A stretch of 64,000 nt of DNA from Deltaproteobacteria bacterium (lineage in GTDB: Bacteria > Myxococcota_A > UBA9160 > JAJDAL01): contig JAJDAL010000060.1 of the NCBI GenBank assembly GCA_029261875.1, positions 1 to 64,000 on the forward strand. The letters are read 5' to 3'. Position 1 is the stretch's first letter; every line of letters starts with the position of its first letter. Shown piece by piece: positions 8,868 to 17,151 of this stretch. The notes under the pieces are model-generated. The model made no database searches and was not told the DNA's origin. It saw only the letters and a list, made by a program, of their open reading frames with translations. The translations under genes were made by a program, and so were the position numbers.

Positions 8868-10595
8868 CTACCCCGTGGCCTTGGTGGTGTAGAGCACGTC
8901 ACGCGCTTCGAAACGCACCTTGGCCTGGGCAATGATGTCCGCGCTGACGTCGAACTTCATGGCATGGTCGGGGCCGATACCCTCGGTGCGCATGACGTCC
9001 GGCAGGTCGTCGTCCGCGGTGGTGAACCCGGCCGCATCGTTGAACGCCCATTCGTCCTGCAAACAACGCCAACCGATGTCTGCCACTTGTTCTTTGGTCA
9101 CCCTTTCGCCGTAGAGATGGCCGTAGAACACGGCGATTTCCTCGATGGTGGGTTGTAGGAATTGGCAAAAACCCGAGGAGTCGCATGCGGCGTTCACGAG
9201 CTGCGCTTCCTGGGACGCGATCGCGTATTCGTCCGGCGGCAAGCCCGGGTTTACGATCAAGCCCGCCGTATGGTCCGCGCCCATCGGGCTCGTCGCATAG
9301 GTGACGCCCGTGGCCTTGAGGGGGCGCGGATCCCAAGCGGGAATCGCCTGGCCTTTGACGACCGGTACGCGGTGATGCTTCTGGAGCTTGCCGATGGCGA
9401 CGGCCCCGTTGCCGATGGCAAGGCCCAATTCCGTGCCCTTTACGATCTCTTGAAACAGCGCCTTGGCGCCCTCGGCGTCGCCGAATTCCATTCCGCCCGA
9501 ATCCATCAAGATCGCGATGGCCGCGCCGGTCTCGACGGTGTCGAGGCCGACGTCGTCGCACAAGCGGTCGAGATCCGCCACGTCTTCCCAGCTGGCGATG
9601 GCGCAATTCGCGCCGAGCAGTGTCAGCGTTTCGAACTCGAGTGCCGACGTCTTGTAGTTGCCGTCCTTGTCGTGGACGATGTTGCTGCATTGAACGATGC
9701 AGCCCGTCATGCAGTTGTGCATGCCGCCGCCGCGCTCTTCGAAGCTCTCCACGATGCGGGCCCCGTCGAGGGTGGCGGCATCCGGGGATTGGCCTTCGGT
9801 CCGGTTCTTGTACGGGAACGTGTTGAGCATGTTGGCGACGGGCACGACGGAGCTGGTGCCGGTCTTGAACATCTGGGGACCGTCGCGGTACTCCTTCGTG
9901 TAGCCCTTGCAGAGCGCCACGAATTCCTTCATCTCGGCGGCGCGGCGAACGGGCTTCTTCTCGTTGTCGATCGAAACGTACTTGAGCCCCTTGCTTCCCA
10001 TCACCGCACCCAGACCGCCGCGGGCCGCGTGTCGTGCCGGTCGAAGCTTTTCGTCCGTGCACGCGACCGTCGATCCCGAGAGTCGCATTTCGCCCGCCGG
10101 TCCCACACTGATGAAGGAGGTCGAGGGTGCGTAGTGGTCCGACAGGTCTTCGACGAGCTGGTAATTCCACTTGCCCTTGTGCTCGTCGGCGTCCACCAGC
10201 TTGGCGCCGTCGAACGTCACGTCGAGGGCGTAGCGTTTGTCCGCGTCTGCGGGCTGCCCCTTCACGACGATCGCGCGGTAACCGAGCTTCATGAGATCTT
10301 GGCCCGGTTCGCCACCGGAGTTCGCTTCCTTGATGCCACCGGTCAGGGGACTCTTGCCCCCGATGGAAATCCGGCCCGAAGTGGGGGCCATGGTTCCCGA
10401 CATCACGCCCGGCGCCATGACGAGAACGTTCTCGGGGCCCAGGGGGTCGCACTTGGGATTGCACTCTTCGAGAAGAATCCGCGAGGACAACGCGCGCCCT
10501 CCCAGTAGCTTCCAGTCTTCGGGATACGGTTCGATCGCAACCGTTTGGTGGGTCATGTCCACGCGAATCAGGCGATCGCCAGTCGGGCCGCTCAT
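8868..10595 (-). CDS. Tungsten-type aldehyde:ferredoxin oxidoreductase (AOR family)
   Basis: A 575-residue AOR-family enzyme, expected to oxidise aldehydes to carboxylates with a bis-pterin W (or Mo) centre and one 4Fe-4S cluster, in the cytosol. The N-terminal domain has GGRALSSRILLEE and PTSGRISIGGKSPLTGG. Cys295, Cys299 and Cys303 (CMTGCIVQC) give three cluster ligands, with the fourth in DSSGFCQF. GADHTAG is the conserved pterin-side motif. The cluster spacing is C-x3-C-x3-C rather than the C-x2-C-x3-C of Pyrococcus AOR. The ATG at 10595 has a strong GAGGAGGA about 8 nt upstream, so longer N-terminal extensions are rejected. Neighbours moaD and two moeA genes serve its cofactor. No dedicated ferredoxin gene is adjacent. 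Confidence 0.93.
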   Translation of the reverse strand: MSGPTGDRLIRVDMTHQTVAIEPYPEDWKLLGGRALSSRILLEECNPKCDPLGPENVLVMAPGVMSGTMAPTSGRISIGGKSPLTGGIKEANSGGEPGQDLMKLGYRAIVVKGQPADADKRYALDVTFDGAKLVDADEHKGKWNYQLVEDLSDHYAPSTSFISVGPAGEMRLSGSTVACTDEKLRPARHAARGGLGAVMGSKGLKYVSIDNEKKPVRRAAEMKEFVALCKGYTKEYRDGPQMFKTGTSSVVPVANMLNTFPYKNRTEGQSPDAATLDGARIVESFEERGGGMHNCMTGCIVQCSNIVHDKDGNYKTSALEFETLTLLGANCAIASWEDVADLDRLCDDVGLDTVETGAAIAILMDSGGMEFGDAEGAKALFQEIVKGTELGLAIGNGAVAIGKLQKHHRVPVVKGQAIPAWDPRPLKATGVTYATSPMGADHTAGLIVNPGLPPDEYAIASQEAQLVNAACDSSGFCQFLQPTIEEIAVFYGHLYGERVTKEQVADIGWRCLQDEWAFNDAAGFTTADDDLPDVMRTEGIGPDHAMKFDVSADIIAQAKVRFEARDVLYTTKATG

Positions 10596-10660
10596 TTGGG
10601 AGTCCTCCTCGGTCGAGGAGGATACCAGAGAATGGCGCCGGCGGAGCCTCGCTGTGGGGG

Positions 10661-10933
10661 CTAGTGACCGCCGCCGATGGCGGCGAGGATCTGCACGCTG
10701 TCCCCGTCTGCGATTGTGCGATCGAGGTCTCGGGCGTCGAGGGGTTCTTCGTTGACGAAGAGCTTCACGAAGCGATGTAGCTCGCCCGCTGCGTCGAAGA
10801 CCTGGGCGAGGAAGCCCGGGTAGCGGGCTTCGACGGCCGCGAGGCATTCTCGAACCGTGCCTCCGGCGACGGGGATTTCGCCCTCGCCCTGGGTCGGGCC
10901 ACGATAAGCGGGCGGAACGGATACGGTAGGCAT
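10661..10933 (-). CDS. MoaD/ThiS-family sulfur carrier with C-terminal extension
   Basis: A 90-residue beta-grasp protein. PVAGGTVRECLAAVEARYPG and VNEEPLDARDLDRTIADGDS are typical of MoaD, the small subunit of molybdopterin synthase that carries the thiocarboxylate sulfur. The protein ends AAIGGGH rather than in a bare Gly-Gly, so a residue follows the di-glycine unless it is trimmed. The ATG at 10933 starts 4 nt after the M48 gene ends, with a GAGG formed across that stop codon. The AOR gene begins 65 nt downstream, so a role in the AOR cofactor is likely. It could instead be a related sulfur carrier for another pathway. Confidence 0.85.
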   Translation of the reverse strand: MPTVSVPPAYRGPTQGEGEIPVAGGTVRECLAAVEARYPGFLAQVFDAAGELHRFVKLFVNEEPLDARDLDRTIADGDSVQILAAIGGGH

Positions 10934-10937
10934 GGCC

Positions 10938-12581
10938 TCAGTATAGTGGCACACCGGCGGCGACCGAGCTGCTCTCGTAGGGCTCCCCAACGGCAATCTT
11001 CAGCCATTGGCCTGCTTTCAGACGGACGTTGGCGGGGAGCGCATTCACGACGGCCGTCTCGCGGACGTCCCAGCGATTCTGGGTGCGGAGAGATAGATCT
11101 TCGATCGTTTCTCCAGCGCGGGCTCGGGTCGCGCGCAAGCGGATCACTTCGATCTCCGCGATTTCTTCGGCAGTGATGCGCCGAAAGCTGTGGGCGACCC
11201 CTCGGAAGGCCGGGCGGTGGGTCGGGGCGGCAGCGAGCGGAGTCGTTCCCGTGAGGCGGAAGATTCGGCCCTGGAAGGCAATCCAGGTCAGGTCGAGTCC
11301 CAGGTTTCCCCGCGCCCCGGGTTGCGTGGCCATCACCCACACGGCGGGAAATGCGCCGATTCGAAGCTCGCGACTCTCGTAGATCGACAGGCGTTCGAAC
11401 TCGACGAAGCGCGCCGCGGCGATGCGCGGGTCTTGCCCAGCCTCCTGAAGCTCCAATGCGACGATGGCTTGACCGCGGGGCGATACGGCGCCGATTGCGG
11501 TGCGCGCGTTGGCGACCTTCCAAGCGTCCGGAAACCGGACCCCCAATTGCAAATCGGGGTGCAGAAAACGATTGCCTAGCAAGATGCCTTCCGCTGGATT
11601 TTCCCCCACGACGATGCCGTCGATTCGATCGAGGAACGCGTCGCGGGGTAGGGGGGGCGCTGCGCCCGCTTGCACGGGAAACGAATCGGCCCGCGCCGCG
11701 GCACTCGCAATGCGTTCGGGTGTCGATGGATGGGAATCGAAAAAACTCGGACGCCGCGACGCGCCCGTGCGCAGTCGCTGATCGTTCTCGAGCGTGCGGA
11801 GAAACTCCGCCATGCCGATCGCGCGAAAGCCCGCTTGGGCCGCGAGTTCCTGGCCGAGCCGATCGGCATCCCGTTCCTGGTCGCGGGAATAGTGGGCGAT
11901 CAATCCCGCTCCATAGGCTTGCCCGAACACCCCCATGGCGGCGCCCGCATCTCCGCCGACGACCGCACCCGCCAAGCCTCCGAGGACCGAGAGGATCGAA
12001 GCTTTCCTCTGCTGGAGTTCGCGCTGCGCGGCGTGGCGCGCGTCGACGTGGGCGATCTCGTGGGCAATCACATTGGCGAGTTCCTCCTCGCTGTTGACCA
12101 GGTTGAGGAGCCCCCGCGAGACGTAGATGTAGCCGCCCGGAATCGCAAAGGCGTTGGGCTCGGTCATTTCGACCACGAAGAAGCGGTATTGGATTTCCGC
12201 GCGGCGCGCGTTGAGTGCGAGACGGTCGCCCAGGGACGTCACATAGGCGTTGAGTTTCGGATCTTCGACGAGACCGATCTGGCTCGCGACCTCGCGCGCG
12301 CCGTCGCGGCCGATCGAATCCTCGCGCGCCGTCGACATCAAGACCGAGGTGCGCGGAGCGCGCGCGGGGGCCGCGGGCGCGCAGGCGATGGGCCCGACGG
12401 TTGCGAGCGCCAACAGCAGGAGTGCGAAGCGATTCAGTGAGACGCGCAGCGAAGTTGAAAGGATGCGCGGGGGAAGCGGCAGCAGCGGGCGTGAGACCGC
12501 ACTGCGATCGGGAATACCGAGGTGGCGGGGAACCTCCCAAACTCCATAGACGGGGCGCGCTTCGTTGCGAAGCGGCGCCAC
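10938..12581 (-). CDS. M48-family metalloprotease lipoprotein with LysM-like tail; start uncertain
   Basis: Zinc metalloprotease of the M48/BepA-like type. VIAHEIAHVDARHA gives the HExxH site and ERDADRLGQEL the third, Glu ligand. A long C-terminal part ends in a LysM-like segment (RAGETIEDLSL, then LKAGQWLKIA). Ahead of the catalytic domain lies a signal peptide (NRFALLLLALATVGPIAC) with a possible lipobox, so a periplasmic or outer-membrane role in envelope protein quality control is expected. No ATG, GTG or TTG precedes the signal closely. The nearest in-frame start is GTG at 12581, about 50 codons upstream, and the frame runs on to a TTG at 12923 overlapping the apaH stop. A CTG start just before the signal is also possible. 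Confidence 0.82.
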   Translation of the reverse strand: MAPLRNEARPVYGVWEVPRHLGIPDRSAVSRPLLPLPPRILSTSLRVSLNRFALLLLALATVGPIACAPAAPARAPRTSVLMSTAREDSIGRDGAREVASQIGLVEDPKLNAYVTSLGDRLALNARRAEIQYRFFVVEMTEPNAFAIPGGYIYVSRGLLNLVNSEEELANVIAHEIAHVDARHAAQRELQQRKASILSVLGGLAGAVVGGDAGAAMGVFGQAYGAGLIAHYSRDQERDADRLGQELAAQAGFRAIGMAEFLRTLENDQRLRTGASRRPSFFDSHPSTPERIASAAARADSFPVQAGAAPPLPRDAFLDRIDGIVVGENPAEGILLGNRFLHPDLQLGVRFPDAWKVANARTAIGAVSPRGQAIVALELQEAGQDPRIAAARFVEFERLSIYESRELRIGAFPAVWVMATQPGARGNLGLDLTWIAFQGRIFRLTGTTPLAAAPTHRPAFRGVAHSFRRITAEEIAEIEVIRLRATRARAGETIEDLSLRTQNRWDVRETAVVNALPANVRLKAGQWLKIAVGEPYESSSVAAGVPLY

Positions 12582-12919
12582 ATACGAGATGCGACGCCAT
12601 CGGGGAGTCGTGGGTGCGATTCGGCGCTTCGGTTGGGATCGAAGTCGAGATCCCGGGCCCGCGCTGTCCCACAGCCCGATCGAAACTCCCGTTGTCTCCG
12701 CCGTCTTGGTTGGAAGCTCCCGGCGTTCGGGAAGGCTTCCCGCACCATCACCCGTCGCGACGCGATTCGTCGCCACGACACGGCATGCTCGCTTCCACCG
12801 GCGCTCTTCACGCGGCTTCCGAGTCTGGGCGCTTTTTTTGGCCGACGGAAGCAAGACCTCGGTTCTCCTGCACCCAGAACCGGAGACCAAATTCAAGCTA
12901 CGACTCGCGTCGTCAGGAA
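12582..12919. other. 338-nt stretch between apaH and the M48 start: no confident gene
   Basis: The minus-strand frame of the M48 gene stays open across all of it but shows no domain-like composition. On either strand CGGTTCT at 12860-12866 can pair with AGAACCG at 12876-12882 (7-bp stem, 9-nt loop). A T7 run sits at 12833-12839. Nothing else stands out. Confidence 0.4.
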
Positions 12920-13783
12920 TCAAGCACCTTCTCCATCTTTGCGGATCTCCGCCCAGTAGGCGCGCTTAGCGGGCACTTGCCAGAAATTTTTATCCGGAAT
13001 TGCGAAGGCATCGCCGTCGTCCGGGTCCGGTAGCCAGGCGGTCAACGTCGTGTCGCGTCCGCGCCCGTGATGGACGCACCCGCTATCGAGACCGCGCAGA
13101 CCGGGCGCGCAGTGCAGGCCCTGGGTGGCCCAATGGCCGTAAACGATTCCGTAGCGATGTTTGTGCGCCCGCCAGGCGCGATGCCAGGGGACGCGCGCAG
13201 CATCGGGCTCCTGGCTCGACCACTCCCCCGAGGGGCTGACGCTGCGACAGCGCGTCATGCGTCCCAGCCGATCGCGATCCGGATGTTCGGCGTTCGCGGA
13301 GTGCAAGAAATCGCGGGTGACATCCAGGTCGGCGTTGCCCAGTCGTTTTTCGATCCGCCCCGCATAGCGCAGGGCTTCCTCGATATTCCATTCCGGATGC
13401 ACGGAAGCGTGAACCATGAGAAAGGGTTGTCCGCCCAGGCGCCCTTCCACCGCGATGGGCCGGCGGCGCAGCCATTCGACCCATTCGCCCGCATCCGGGC
13501 CGTCGAGAATTTCACCAAAGGTGTCCAAGGGGCCCATCTCGCGCGTGCCGAGCGCGACACCGAGCAAGGACAGCTCGTGATTGCCGAGCACGTAGTGCCC
13601 GCGGCCTGCGTCGATGAACTCTCGGACCCGTTCCAAGGCTTGGGTGTTGCGCGGGCCGCGGTTGATCAGATCCCCGACGATCCACAGTTCGAGGTTTTGC
13701 CCGAACTCCCTGGAACCGCGGTCCAGAAGCTCGCCGAGTTCGACCGCACAGCCCTGTACGTCGCCGATGAAGAGGGGTTGCAC
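12920..13783 (-). CDS. apaH: Symmetrical bis(5'-nucleosyl)-tetraphosphatase
   Basis: ApaH-type phosphoesterase of 287 residues that hydrolyses Ap4A to two ADP and can remove Np4 caps from RNA. The metal motifs are in order: GDVQGC near residue 7, GDLINRGP near 37, GNHELSLL near 67, MVHASVHPEWN in the middle and YGHWATQGL followed by DSGCVHHGR near the end. The Gln in GDVQGC replaces the His of E. coli ApaH, a common variant. The gene heads the minus-strand train leading into M48, MoaD and AOR. It is divergent from the DHH gene, with 255 nt between starts. Confidence 0.9.
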   Translation of the reverse strand: MQPLFIGDVQGCAVELGELLDRGSREFGQNLELWIVGDLINRGPRNTQALERVREFIDAGRGHYVLGNHELSLLGVALGTREMGPLDTFGEILDGPDAGEWVEWLRRRPIAVEGRLGGQPFLMVHASVHPEWNIEEALRYAGRIEKRLGNADLDVTRDFLHSANAEHPDRDRLGRMTRCRSVSPSGEWSSQEPDAARVPWHRAWRAHKHRYGIVYGHWATQGLHCAPGLRGLDSGCVHHGRGRDTTLTAWLPDPDDGDAFAIPDKNFWQVPAKRAYWAEIRKDGEGA

Positions 13784-14038
13784 GCGGGCAGCTTAACCGA
13801 GCGGCGCCTTGCCTCCATCGTCTGCGTAAGAGTATGAATTCGAATGCAATTCGGTTCCCGAGACGAGGGTCCCCCAGGGGAGTCGGGCGCGCTGGGCCTT
13901 CGGATGGTCTGCGTTTCCACTCCCCCGATCCGCTAGAATTCTTGGGTTGCTCGGCGCTACCCCCCTTCGTGGGGCCCCCGGCCCCCCAACTCGACAGTTC
14001 GAGAATGGGGACATCGGGGCCGGGCAGTCGGGGGTCAG

Positions 14039-15433
14039 GTGATACGTAGGATCATCGTTTGCGATGGGGCCGAGCTTGCTCGCCTCTGGGGACGGATCGG
14101 TGCGGGTGAGAACGAAGAACTCATCTGGGTCCCGCGCGATGAAGAGTCCCGCGCGCGCCCGCCGGGATTTCGCGCCCTGTCCGGTGGCCTGAAGGTCGAG
14201 ACCGTCCAGAAGCTCGATACCAAGGAAGGCGACGGATTCGCGTTGGTGTCCGAGGATGGACCTTTCCTGCGCGCATCCATCCTTTGCATCGCCGAAGCGG
14301 CGCCGGATGCTCCGATTCTGGTCCTCTCGGACCGTGTCGATCCCGAAGATCTTCCCGACCATCCTTGCCTTCGGGTGACAGGGCTGCGGACCTTGATTCG
14401 CGACGATGTCGACGAAGAGCTCGAGCACCTCGCCAACTTGCGGCGACTCGTTCAGGTTCAAACTCTGCTGGCCGCTCGCGAACGGGTCGGGATTCTATTG
14501 CAACCGGACCCGGACCCCGATGGAATCGCCTGTGGCTACGCGCTGCGCGCCATTCTCGGCCGCAAGAAGAGCACCGCTCCCCTGATCTCCTTCGGTGAGG
14601 TCAAACGTCCCGAAAATCGCGCCATGGTGGAGGCGTTGGGGATCGAGGTTCGCACCATCACACCGGACGAGTTGGACGAATTCGACGGCATCGCATTGGT
14701 GGACGTCCAGCCGACGGTCTTTGGCGAAAGCCCGCCCGCGCGCGTTCTGTCGGTCGATGTGGTGATCGATCACCATCCCGAACGCCCGGGATACGACACG
14801 GTGATCCGCGATATTCGACCGAGTTACGGCGCTACGGCGACCATCGTCACCGAGTACGTCCGCGCATCCGGGATCGAGGTGGGTCCGAAGCTCGCGACCG
14901 CGCTCCTCTACGGCATCAAGACCGACACGCAGCTGCTGGGGCGAGAAACCAGTCGGCACGACATGACCGCCTTCGCGTTTCTCCACACCGCCCACAGCCC
15001 CGCGCTCTTGCGCCGCATCGAACGTCCCGCGCTGCCGCAGGACGGCCTGCACGCCCTGGGACGAGCGCTTGCCCAGACCTCGGTCGAGGACGGCATGCAC
15101 CTACTCGTATTGGGGCGCGTACGGGAAGACGTGATTCCCCAGGTGGCAGACCTCGGTTTGCAGGCGGAAGGCGCGGAATGGGCGATCGCGGCGGGGATCG
15201 TCCATCGGGACCTGGTTTTTTCGGTCCGGAACGTGGGTTATGTGCGGGCGGCAGGGGATGTGGTGCGGGCGGTGGTCGAAGGACTCGGCGTCGGTGGCGG
15301 ACATCGCACCATGGCCAAGGGCATCATCCCGCTCGTGGCGTTTCGAAAAGTCTACGGGCGAGCCGATCGCAACACGATTCGCAAAGCCCTCCACGAGGCT
15401 TTCGTCAAAGCCATTCGGCGCGAAGAAGAGTAA
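14039..15433 (+). CDS. DHH/DHHA1-family phosphoesterase with extra N-terminal domain
   Basis: A 464-residue protein. The first 145 residues or so resemble a Rossmann-like nucleotide-binding region. Then come the DHH motifs: LQPDPDPDGIACGYAL, the Asp of LVDVQP and the signature VIDHHPERPGYDT. The C-terminal DHHA1 domain includes GGGHRTMAKGI, the usual Gly-Gly-Gly-His substrate loop. This fits the NrnA/c-di-AMP or nanoRNA phosphodiesterase group; substrate choice is not determinable. The start is GTG at 14039, with purine-rich sequence just upstream. It ends 8 nt before the convergent aldo/keto reductase. Confidence 0.82.
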   Translation: MIRRIIVCDGAELARLWGRIGAGENEELIWVPRDEESRARPPGFRALSGGLKVETVQKLDTKEGDGFALVSEDGPFLRASILCIAEAAPDAPILVLSDRVDPEDLPDHPCLRVTGLRTLIRDDVDEELEHLANLRRLVQVQTLLAARERVGILLQPDPDPDGIACGYALRAILGRKKSTAPLISFGEVKRPENRAMVEALGIEVRTITPDELDEFDGIALVDVQPTVFGESPPARVLSVDVVIDHHPERPGYDTVIRDIRPSYGATATIVTEYVRASGIEVGPKLATALLYGIKTDTQLLGRETSRHDMTAFAFLHTAHSPALLRRIERPALPQDGLHALGRALAQTSVEDGMHLLVLGRVREDVIPQVADLGLQAEGAEWAIAAGIVHRDLVFSVRNVGYVRAAGDVVRAVVEGLGVGGGHRTMAKGIIPLVAFRKVYGRADRNTIRKALHEAFVKAIRREEE

Positions 15434-15440
15434 CGGCCGA

Positions 15441-16466
15441 TCAGCCCACCGAGAGCATCGCGTGGGTTTCGTCGAGTCGCTGCTGGATCGAAATGCCGCC
15501 CGGGCAGGTGTCCTGGCACGGGGCGCTGCACGATGCGCACACCGAGGCGTTGCGCTCCAAACGCGCGTAGAGCCGCATCGCTTCCTTCTCTTGTCCGTAA
15601 TCTTCGAAATACATTCGGTGGCGGAGGATGTCGGGGATCGGCAGGTCCATGGGGCAGTGGTTCAAACACTCGCCGCAGTGGGGCGCGCAATAGGTCCCGG
15701 CGATGGCCTGGTCGTAGCGGTCGAGGGTGCGTCGGTCCTCCGCCGTGAGGGTCTGTCCCGAAGCGTAGAGATACTCGTCGACATGCTGGGGCTCCCGGAA
15801 CGAAATCACTGCACACGACACGTCCGAATTTCCCAGGGTCCATTTGAGCGCCGCTTGGGAATAGGCGTCTGCCACGTCCTGGAAATCGACGAGCCCGCGA
15901 TGCTTCGCGCCCTTCAGCGTCTTCATGGCGACGACGCCCATGTCCTGCTCCCGGCGCGCGCGGGAGATGATCTCCGGGACGGGGGCCCACAAACCGTGGT
16001 GGTACGCGAGCATCATCACATCGAAGCGGCCCGAATCCACCGCTTGGTTCGCGACTTCCACGAGTTTCGGCGTGTGGGAGGAAACGCCGAGGAAGCGAAC
16101 CTTGCCTTCCTCCTTGAGGCGGTCGAAGGCCTCGTGGACATTGGGATCCATCAAGCGCTCGACTTCGTCACAAGAATGAATGTGAACCAGGTCCACGTAA
16201 TCCGTTCCCAGGCGCTGGAGGCTCTCTTCGATGGCACGCTTGTAGTTCGCCACGGGCGTTCCCGGCGGGAGATGGCCGATCGGCGTGCAGAATTTCGTCG
16301 CGAGAAAAATCTGGTCCCGCATCCCGCGGATTGCCCGCCCGACGGCTTGCTCGCTTCCGGTTGCGGAATAGTCGGGTGAAGTGTCGACGTAATTGACGCC
16401 GCGTTCGAAGGCCAGGCGCGCGAGTTTCTCGCCCGCTTCGCCGCGAATCCCGCCGGCTCCGAGCAC
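15441..16466 (-). CDS. Aldo/keto reductase with C-terminal 4Fe-4S domain; N-terminus cut off by in-frame stop
   Basis: An AKR (TIM barrel) followed by a ferredoxin-like domain. The barrel shows VNYVDTSPDYS, DYVDLVHIHSCDE and FLGVSSHT. The C-terminus has CAPHCGECLNHCP and CASCSAPCQDTCPGG, two Cys-rich cluster sites. The listed GTG start falls inside the first conserved strand. The preceding in-frame codons read RRLGRTGWDVSDIVLGAGG, the expected AKR N-terminus, yet no ATG/GTG/TTG exists between them and a TGA at 16542-16544. That TGA is in the same frame as the upstream membrane/Tat-like protein, so the two look like one gene interrupted by a stop. Without it the product would be about 515 residues. 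Confidence 0.8.
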   Translation of the reverse strand: MLGAGGIRGEAGEKLARLAFERGVNYVDTSPDYSATGSEQAVGRAIRGMRDQIFLATKFCTPIGHLPPGTPVANYKRAIEESLQRLGTDYVDLVHIHSCDEVERLMDPNVHEAFDRLKEEGKVRFLGVSSHTPKLVEVANQAVDSGRFDVMMLAYHHGLWAPVPEIISRARREQDMGVVAMKTLKGAKHRGLVDFQDVADAYSQAALKWTLGNSDVSCAVISFREPQHVDEYLYASGQTLTAEDRRTLDRYDQAIAGTYCAPHCGECLNHCPMDLPIPDILRHRMYFEDYGQEKEAMRLYARLERNASVCASCSAPCQDTCPGGISIQQRLDETHAMLSVG

Positions 16467-16541
16467 GATGTCGGAAACGTCCCAGCCCGTACGTCCCAGG
16501 CGGCGGTGATTGCGAACGCGACTCCCCCGCCACGCCTCTTT

Positions 16542-16988
16542 TCATTCGGGGTGTTTGAACGCGATGTCGCCATCGCTGATGTGTTCGGCGACGCCCGACC
16601 AACCGCGTCCGCCTTCTCCCCAGCCCAGAAACCCGCGGGCTGCGGCCAGACCCCCGGCCAAGACGACCGAGCCGAGCGCGACCCCGGTTCCCGATGCCGC
16701 TTGCAGGAAACTGCGCCGACCGGCGTCGGGTTTCGGCGTGCGCCCGACGAAGAAGCCCGCCAGACCGAGCCCCAGGAGCGCTCCGAGAAACAGGACCCAG
16801 GCTGCGATGGCGTTCTGAAGTTGTGGGAGGAAGCGCAGCATCACCGATTGGATCCATTCGCCGGCCGGGAACGCGCTGGCGTCGAGCCCAATGGGGGCCC
16901 GGTAGAGCAGGGCACCCAAGACGGTGATGCCCAACACGCCCACGAATCCAAACCAGATCCACAATTTTGCGCCGCGCCCAGTTGCCAT
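16542..16988 (-). CDS. Small membrane protein with Tat-like motif; likely N-terminal part of the split aldo/keto reductase
   Basis: A 148-residue product. Two transmembrane helices (about residues 10-30 and 60-80) are followed by RRSFLQAASGTGVALGSVV, which looks like a twin-arginine motif with its hydrophobic core. A short tail ends in FKHPE at the TGA. The ATG at 16988 has GGAGG 8 nt upstream. After the stop the same frame continues without break into the LGRTG start of the aldo/keto reductase. Tat-type leaders in front of 4Fe-4S aldo/keto reductases are known, which supports a single ancestral gene. It may be a pseudogene, a two-piece protein, stop readthrough or a sequencing error. Confidence 0.6.
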   Translation of the reverse strand: MATGRGAKLWIWFGFVGVLGITVLGALLYRAPIGLDASAFPAGEWIQSVMLRFLPQLQNAIAAWVLFLGALLGLGLAGFFVGRTPKPDAGRRSFLQAASGTGVALGSVVLAGGLAAARGFLGWGEGGRGWSGVAEHISDGDIAFKHPE

Positions 16989-17151
16989 CGAAACGCCCTC
17001 CATTCGGAATCCAAGTATAGGTCGAGAGCAGCGGGGTTGTCCCGAGTGTTGGTTTTTTGGCCCGAATTGCCGGGATTCTCGAGGGGAACCCCGAGTTTGC
17101 CGATAAAACCCATCGTGGAGCGGAGTCCGACGAACTCCGTGCGGGGGCAGT

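Noticed and set aside
9162..10508. 448-residue open frame opposite the AOR gene
   Set aside because: AOR motifs and a strong ribosome-binding site support only the minus strand.
16500..16545. Selenocysteine insertion at the in-frame TGA of the aldo/keto reductase
   Set aside because: The residue is not catalytic in this family and the downstream hairpin lacks a convincing SECIS apical loop. Kept only as an open alternative.
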